Shown here in pieces: positions 22,899 to 25,320 of a DNA stretch of 25,320 nucleotides (the stretch's first letter is position 1; each line of letters begins with the position of its first letter). The DNA comes from a virus. The notes beneath the pieces are model-generated. The model ran no database searches, was not told the origin of the DNA, and saw only the letters and a program-made list of their open reading frames with translations. The position numbers were made by a program, and so were the translations under genes. The DNA is taken from positions 1 to 25,320 of IMG/VR virus record IMGVR_UViG_3300017760_000083, one strand, 5' to 3'.

Positions 22899-23127
22899 AT
22901 TGGAAATTGTCAGACGGGGATGGGATGACAGGTGGACTGTGAACACACCAGTATCATCTGTCCGTATTGGTGAGACAAACAGAGACACAGTGAAGAAAAA
23001 AGACTGTGTAGATTACTTGCGGCTCGTTACAATCTTTATCGGAAAAAGTGAAAATGAATGTCGTTTGTGGGTTGACAGGAACAAACAAACATTGGTAAAA
23101 CTGGGGACACCTTACGAAGTAGCTTAG
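22870..23127 (+). CDS. Hypothetical early protein
   Basis: An 85-residue protein, MESLKTRKLELEIVRRGWDDRW..., starting inside the end of the regulator gene with GAGGAA five bases before the ATG. It is basic, of mixed alpha/beta appearance (VDYLRLVTIFIGKSENECRLWVDRNKQTLVKLG). No motif or family is recognised. The gene contains one further copy of TTGACAGG at 23072. It is the last gene before a terminator. Confidence 0.6.
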   Translation: MESLKTRKLELEIVRRGWDDRWTVNTPVSSVRIGETNRDTVKKKDCVDYLRLVTIFIGKSENECRLWVDRNKQTLVKLGTPYEVA

Positions 23128-23186
23128 TAGTAAGGTTGAACAGGGGGAGTGGTTACCCCTTGTACTTTCGTTGGTTGGTTGAAGAG

Positions 23187-23221
23187 CGGGGCTGGATTAA
23201 TTTCTAGTCCCGTTTCTTTTT
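23187..23221 (+). terminator. Rho-independent terminator
   Basis: CGGGGCTGGA (23187-23196) and TCTAGTCCCG (23203-23212) form a 10-base-pair stem (two G-U pairs) with a 6-base loop TTAATT, followed by TTTCTTTTT. It closes the first early gene cluster and is directly followed by a promoter. Confidence 0.75.
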
Positions 23222-23224
23222 GTG

Positions 23225-23253
23225 TTGACAGGGTAGTTTGTTTCCTATATCGG
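23225..23253 (+). promoter_or_regulatory. Promoter candidate directly after the terminator
   Basis: A perfect TTGACA (23225-23230) followed by GGG, with TATCGG (23248-23253) after 17 bases, or TATATC after 15. It lies four bases beyond the terminator and 33 bases before the next ATG. Confidence 0.5.
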
Positions 23254-23285
23254 TTACTTATCAACTGCCAGAGAGGAGAAACCAA

Positions 23286-23513
23286 ATGGCGAAGAAACAA
23301 AAGACTGAGTGGGAAATCACTAACGAGAATCGTGCTAAGACTTGGAAGCATTTGTCTCCCGAACAAAAGGAAGCCCTAAAAGGTTTGCGGGATGCGTGGA
23401 GAGAATTACAGTGGAGTTACGCTGAGTTTTGTCACCCCAACTATGGTGACCTTGTAAAGATGGATGATGCCTGTCATAAAATTTACCGTGTTTTGTTTGA
23501 AGAGGGCAAGTGA
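23286..23513 (+). CDS. Hypothetical early protein
   Basis: A 75-residue helical protein, MAKKQKTEWEITNENRAKTWKHLSPEQKEALKGLRDAW..., with a strong ribosome binding site (GAGAGGAG) before the ATG. It has Trp-rich helices and no enzymatic motif. First gene after the second early promoter. Its stop overlaps the next start (TGATG). A longer frame from 23238 would start before the ribosome binding site and is rejected. Function unknown; early host-takeover or DNA-binding roles would fit but are not shown. Confidence 0.65.
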   Translation: MAKKQKTEWEITNENRAKTWKHLSPEQKEALKGLRDAWRELQWSYAEFCHPNYGDLVKMDDACHKIYRVLFEEGK

Positions 23514-23692
23514 TGCCAAAGTATGAAGTAACCCGAAGCTATAGAGTAGTAAGCACTGCCACTCTCGAAGCCAAAAATCCCAATGAGGCCAGAGTTAAGG
23601 CTTTAGGTTGGGAAGGTCACTGGAAAGAATACGAGGGTGACTACGACGATGAAATCACAATAGAGTGTTTGAAGGAGAAGAATAGTGATTAA
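23513..23692 (+). CDS. Hypothetical small protein
   Basis: A 59-residue acidic protein, MPKYEVTRSYRVVSTATLEAKNPNEARVKAL..., with a beta-strand start and then a helix. The pattern Y.V...Y.V.....V.A.N..EA...A resembles small phage proteins whose fold repeats a strand-helix unit; I know no function for them. The ATG overlaps the previous stop, with AGAGGG upstream. It overlaps the next gene, which starts at a GTG. Confidence 0.6.
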   Translation: MPKYEVTRSYRVVSTATLEAKNPNEARVKALGWEGHWKEYEGDYDDEITIECLKEKNSD

Positions 23693-23861
23693 AAAGTACA
23701 CAGAAGAACAGATTGCCAACGCAGTAACTAGATGTGTGGAAAGCTGGGACATGGACACACTTTTAATGTATTCAACTGAGATGCTACATAGGGAGTATAT
23801 GGACAGGTCACGCCCCATCAGCCATATAGATGATTTGATTACGGAGTTTGGCGATGGGTAA
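23685..23861 (+). CDS. Hypothetical small protein, GTG start
   Basis: A 58-residue protein starting at GTG (read as MIKKYTEEQIANAVTRCVESW...), preceded by AAGGAG nine bases upstream. It is helical and acidic, with several Met residues in the second half (MLHREYMDRSRP). It overlaps the previous gene by 8 bases and the next by 8, a gap-free arrangement that argues for a real gene despite the short length and the GTG start. No family is recognised. Confidence 0.55.
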   Translation: MIKKYTEEQIANAVTRCVESWDMDTLLMYSTEMLHREYMDRSRPISHIDDLITEFGDG

Positions 23862-24057
23862 AATGAGCGACTGGTCAATCCAGCTAGAGGAAGACTTTTG
23901 GGACACCGCAAACAAGGTCATTGGTGGGTGTGAATACTTGGGGCAGTTTATGCAAGAGATGGAACCCCACCGTGACTGGCTAGGCACACACGACAATGCC
24001 GAATACGCCGAAATGTTACGGGAGGCGTGGGACAACTATTGGAGTGACAAACGATGA
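23854..24057 (+). CDS. Hypothetical small acidic protein
   Basis: A 67-residue acidic, Trp-rich protein (MGKMSDWSIQLEEDFWDTANKVIGG..., ending REAWDNYWSDKR). The ATG at 23854 has GGAG seven bases upstream. A frame opening at 23848 and an inner ATG at 23863 are less likely. Similar short proteins with a D.....W...A pattern are frequent in phage early regions, without known role. Its stop overlaps the next start (ATGA). Confidence 0.58.
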   Translation: MGKMSDWSIQLEEDFWDTANKVIGGCEYLGQFMQEMEPHRDWLGTHDNAEYAEMLREAWDNYWSDKR

Positions 24058-24263
24058 CAAATCCCCCACGCCAAAACCTTGACAAATCGCCCACGCCAAA
24101 ACGAGACAAACCAACCACACTAAACCCCAAGTATAAGTGTGATACTTGCGGCGAACCCGCGATGGTTGTTGAGATGGATAGGTTTTATTCTTGTCCAGAA
24201 TGTTATATAGAAAGATTGCGCGATAAATTAAAAGGGCTTGACCACGCCGGAAACTACCATTAA
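24054..24263 (+). CDS. Zinc-ribbon protein
   Basis: A 69-residue protein. The first 25 residues are Pro/Lys-rich and disordered, encoded by a 25-base tandem repeat. Then KYKCDTCGEPAMVVE and FYSCPECYIERL give two CxxC knuckles of a zinc ribbon. Such small ribbons may bind nucleic acid or proteins; no target is evident. The ATG overlaps the previous stop. Because the repeat period is not a multiple of three, the two units read as different peptides. Confidence 0.65.
   Translation: MTNPPRQNLDKSPTPKRDKPTTLNPKYKCDTCGEPAMVVEMDRFYSCPECYIERLRDKLKGLDHAGNYH
24055..24102 (+). repeat. 25-base tandem duplication
   Basis: Two copies of a 23-base unit starting TGACAAATC and ending ACGCCAAAAC, at 24055-24077 and 24080-24102, with a single mismatch (C64/G89). 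The period of 25 bases shifts the reading frame between copies. A third, partial GACAAA follows at 24105. Confidence 0.8.
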
Positions 24264-24301
24264 AAGAAACCTAACCTAAACCAACTAAAGGAACCGAACC
24301 G

Positions 24302-24916
24302 ATGAAACGACCAACTAAACTAGCTCACAAAAAACTAGTCTCTAATATTACCCACTGCTATCTCGATGCCGACCCAGTACAGATTCAGGGCGGGATGGCA
24401 TGGTATGCTGCGGCATATGATGCTGCGTATGATATCGGCAATAAATACGGGATAGGTGTTTACCTTGTGGTGGCTGTTATTTCTGCGTTGTCGCCGAATA
24501 ACAAATGGGAACGAAACGTTAAAAATGCCGATGCTTTAATAGGTGCCTTTTTAAAGGGTGACGGTATTGACTCCGTAAAAGTGTCAACCTACCACGCTAT
24601 GAAAAAGAAGGCTTGGGGCATATTGGCAGAACGACCAAACTATAACGGTGCAAAGGCTATGTTAAAGGGACAAAAAATAACGTCATTCTTTTGTGACATT
24701 ATGGGCGAATTCAACGTTACTATTGACGGTCACGCAAGAAACATTGCTTACAATGAGCGTATCGGGTTGACCGACGATAGAACAAATATTGGGGTGCGTG
24801 AATACAAGGCATTGCAGGAAGCTTACAAGGAAGCTGCGAACGATGCGGGAATAATGCCCTACCAATTACAGGCTATTACTTGGCGGGTTTGGCGCGACCG
24901 TTACGGGATAACGTGA
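24302..24916 (+). CDS. Phage protein resembling HhH-GPD DNA glycosylases (Endo III-like fold candidate)
   Basis: A 204-residue protein. Its order of motifs parallels Endo III. VVAVISALSPNNKWERNVKNAD (about 56-77) corresponds to the IAVLLSAQATD helix. KKKAWGIL (101-108) corresponds to SKAENII. LKGQKITSFF (121-130) lies where LPGVGRKTA occurs, keeping a Lys (125). VTIDGHARNIAYN (139-151) corresponds to IAVDTHIFRVCN, with Asp142 at the catalytic Asp position. There is no Fe-S Cys cluster. I recall this family (V.ALSP...W..N and TIDGHA) as widespread in phages and labelled unknown. A base-excision or modified-base function is inferred from this comparison by eye. AAAGGA lies upstream of the ATG. 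Confidence 0.6.
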   Translation: MKRPTKLAHKKLVSNITHCYLDADPVQIQGGMAWYAAAYDAAYDIGNKYGIGVYLVVAVISALSPNNKWERNVKNADALIGAFLKGDGIDSVKVSTYHAMKKKAWGILAERPNYNGAKAMLKGQKITSFFCDIMGEFNVTIDGHARNIAYNERIGLTDDRTNIGVREYKALQEAYKEAANDAGIMPYQLQAITWRVWRDRYGIT

Positions 24917-24963
24917 CAAACAATCCGACACTAAAAATTGGGCTGTCATGCCGGATTGGTTTG
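24917..24963 (+). other. Imperfect hairpin just after the stop codon
   Basis: CAAACAATCCGACA (24917-24930) can pair with TGTC (24944-24947) and CGGATTGGTTTG (24952-24963), with one bulge and an internal loop. It has no T tract, so it is not a standard terminator; it could stabilise the 3' end of the mRNA. The stretch from here to 25141 holds no gene I accept. Confidence 0.5.
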
Positions 24964-25028
24964 TTGGTTTTACCACCGGCGGGGGCAGTATCGGGCAAGT
25001 TGAGACGCGGGGCTTGCTCAAAATGGGG

Positions 25029-25060
25029 CGGGGCGGGATCAGATTTCCCGCTCCGTTTTT
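25029..25060 (+). terminator. Rho-independent terminator
   Basis: CGGGGCGGGA (25029-25038) pairs with TCCCGCTCCG (25046-25055): ten base pairs with one G-U, a 7-base loop, then TTTTT. It ends the second early cluster. Confidence 0.8.
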
Positions 25061-25066
25061 ATCCCC

Positions 25067-25095
25067 TTGACCGATTCGTCGGGGGGTGCAATAAC
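25067..25095 (+). promoter_or_regulatory. Promoter candidate after the second terminator
   Basis: TTGACC (25067-25072), a 17-base spacer, and AATAAC (25090-25095). The layout repeats that at 23187-23253: terminator, then promoter within a few bases. Confidence 0.4.
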
Positions 25096-25101
25096 TATCT
25101 G

Positions 25102-25116
25102 GCGGGGTTGTCCCGC
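25102..25116 (+). promoter_or_regulatory. Inverted repeat near the predicted transcription start
   Basis: GCGGG-GTTGT-CCCGC, a perfect 5-base-pair palindrome at about the expected +1 of the promoter at 25067-25095. It could be an operator or a leader hairpin. Confidence 0.35.
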
Positions 25117-25141
25117 TAACCACAACGAAAGGAACATTGAT

Positions 25142-25320
25142 ATGTTCGACCTAATAGAAGTAAATACCGACCTAAACGTTATTGAACATAACGACCCATC
25201 AAACATTGAATTGTTTACCCGTCGCGGCTCTGTCCGACGGGTGCCAATCGAGGCCGTTACAAGCCAAAACTATAAATCGGCTGATATGTCCGATGTTGAG
25301 ATAATAGAAAAGGCTGTACC
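25142..25320 (+). CDS. Hypothetical early protein, N-terminal part (3' truncated)
   Basis: The first 59 codons of a gene running off the right edge: MFDLIEVNTDLNVIEHNDPSN..., then TRRGSVRRVPIEAV. A good ribosome binding site (GAAAGGAAC) lies upstream, and it is the first gene after the third early promoter. The N-terminus looks beta-rich and acidic with an Arg-rich turn. Nothing recognisable in the visible part; full length and function are unknown. Confidence 0.55.
   Translation, partial: MFDLIEVNTDLNVIEHNDPSNIELFTRRGSVRRVPIEAVTSQNYKSADMSDVEIIEKAV

Noticed and set aside
23138-23158. AGGGG/CCCCT hairpin upstream of the first early terminator
   Set aside because: Only five base pairs with a large loop and no T tract; the strong terminator at 23187 explains the end of the cluster.
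24880-25119. Plus-strand open frame of 79 codons after the glycosylase-like gene
   Set aside because: It starts inside the upstream gene, has no ribosome binding site, runs through a terminator and a promoter, and its composition (Gly/Arg/Leu) is unlike the neighbours.

Overview
This window looks like part of a lytic, tailed marine bacteriophage genome. The best match I can name from the sequence is the HMO-2011 type: podovirus-like phages of marine Alphaproteobacteria such as SAR116, SAR11 and roseobacters. The main reason is a family A DNA polymerase with a DnaJ-type zinc finger (two CxxCxGxG knuckles) inside it, an architecture reported as a hallmark of HMO-2011. T7-like replication genes, a B12-dependent ribonucleotide reductase, a run of very large internal virion proteins and marine-type tail fibre proteins support this. 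The host assignment is inference. I see no integrase, phage RNA polymerase, tRNA, rRNA, CRISPR array or insertion sequence.

Layout. (1) Positions 1-12105, plus strand: end of the virion module. Three related short tail proteins are joined by a repeated boundary motif, followed by a larger tail fibre protein, two very small proteins, four virion-type proteins (457, 156, 187 and 672 aa), a 1591 aa giant, and a Met-rich basic protein with an EF-hand loop. (2) Positions 12102-22454, minus strand: DNA metabolism and replication. In transcription order: primase, DnaB-like helicase, HNH endonuclease, 3'-5' exonuclease, DNA polymerase with zinc finger, an acidic-tailed protein (possible ssDNA-binding), Cas4-like exonuclease, an unknown, T7 endonuclease I-like resolvase, an unknown, a DUF3310/T7 gp1.7-like protein, class II ribonucleotide reductase, a small zinc ribbon, a PD-(D/E)XK nuclease and a small unknown. 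The two blocks converge and their stop codons overlap. (3) Positions 22455-25320, plus strand: a divergent promoter region, then many small early-type genes, including a ribbon-helix-helix candidate regulator, a zinc ribbon and a protein resembling HhH-GPD DNA glycosylases. They are punctuated by two terminator-promoter pairs.

How the genes work together. The phage probably uses host RNA polymerase: near-consensus TTGACA boxes lie in both directions from 22455-22561 and again downstream. The minus operon supplies a T7-style replisome, resolves and degrades DNA, and makes dNTPs. Most junctions are ATGA, TAATG or longer overlaps, so translation is tightly coupled. The plus-strand structural block at the left would be expressed late from a promoter outside this window.

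Most notable points: the polymerase is split into exonuclease and polymerase frames, probably by a one-base shift; the tail genes share a repeated linker containing the Shine-Dalgarno site; one virion protein has an 11-residue FNA repeat; an EF-hand sits in a phage structural-type protein; and an Endo III-like protein lies in the early region. Several genes under 60 codons, easily missed by length cut-offs, are included.
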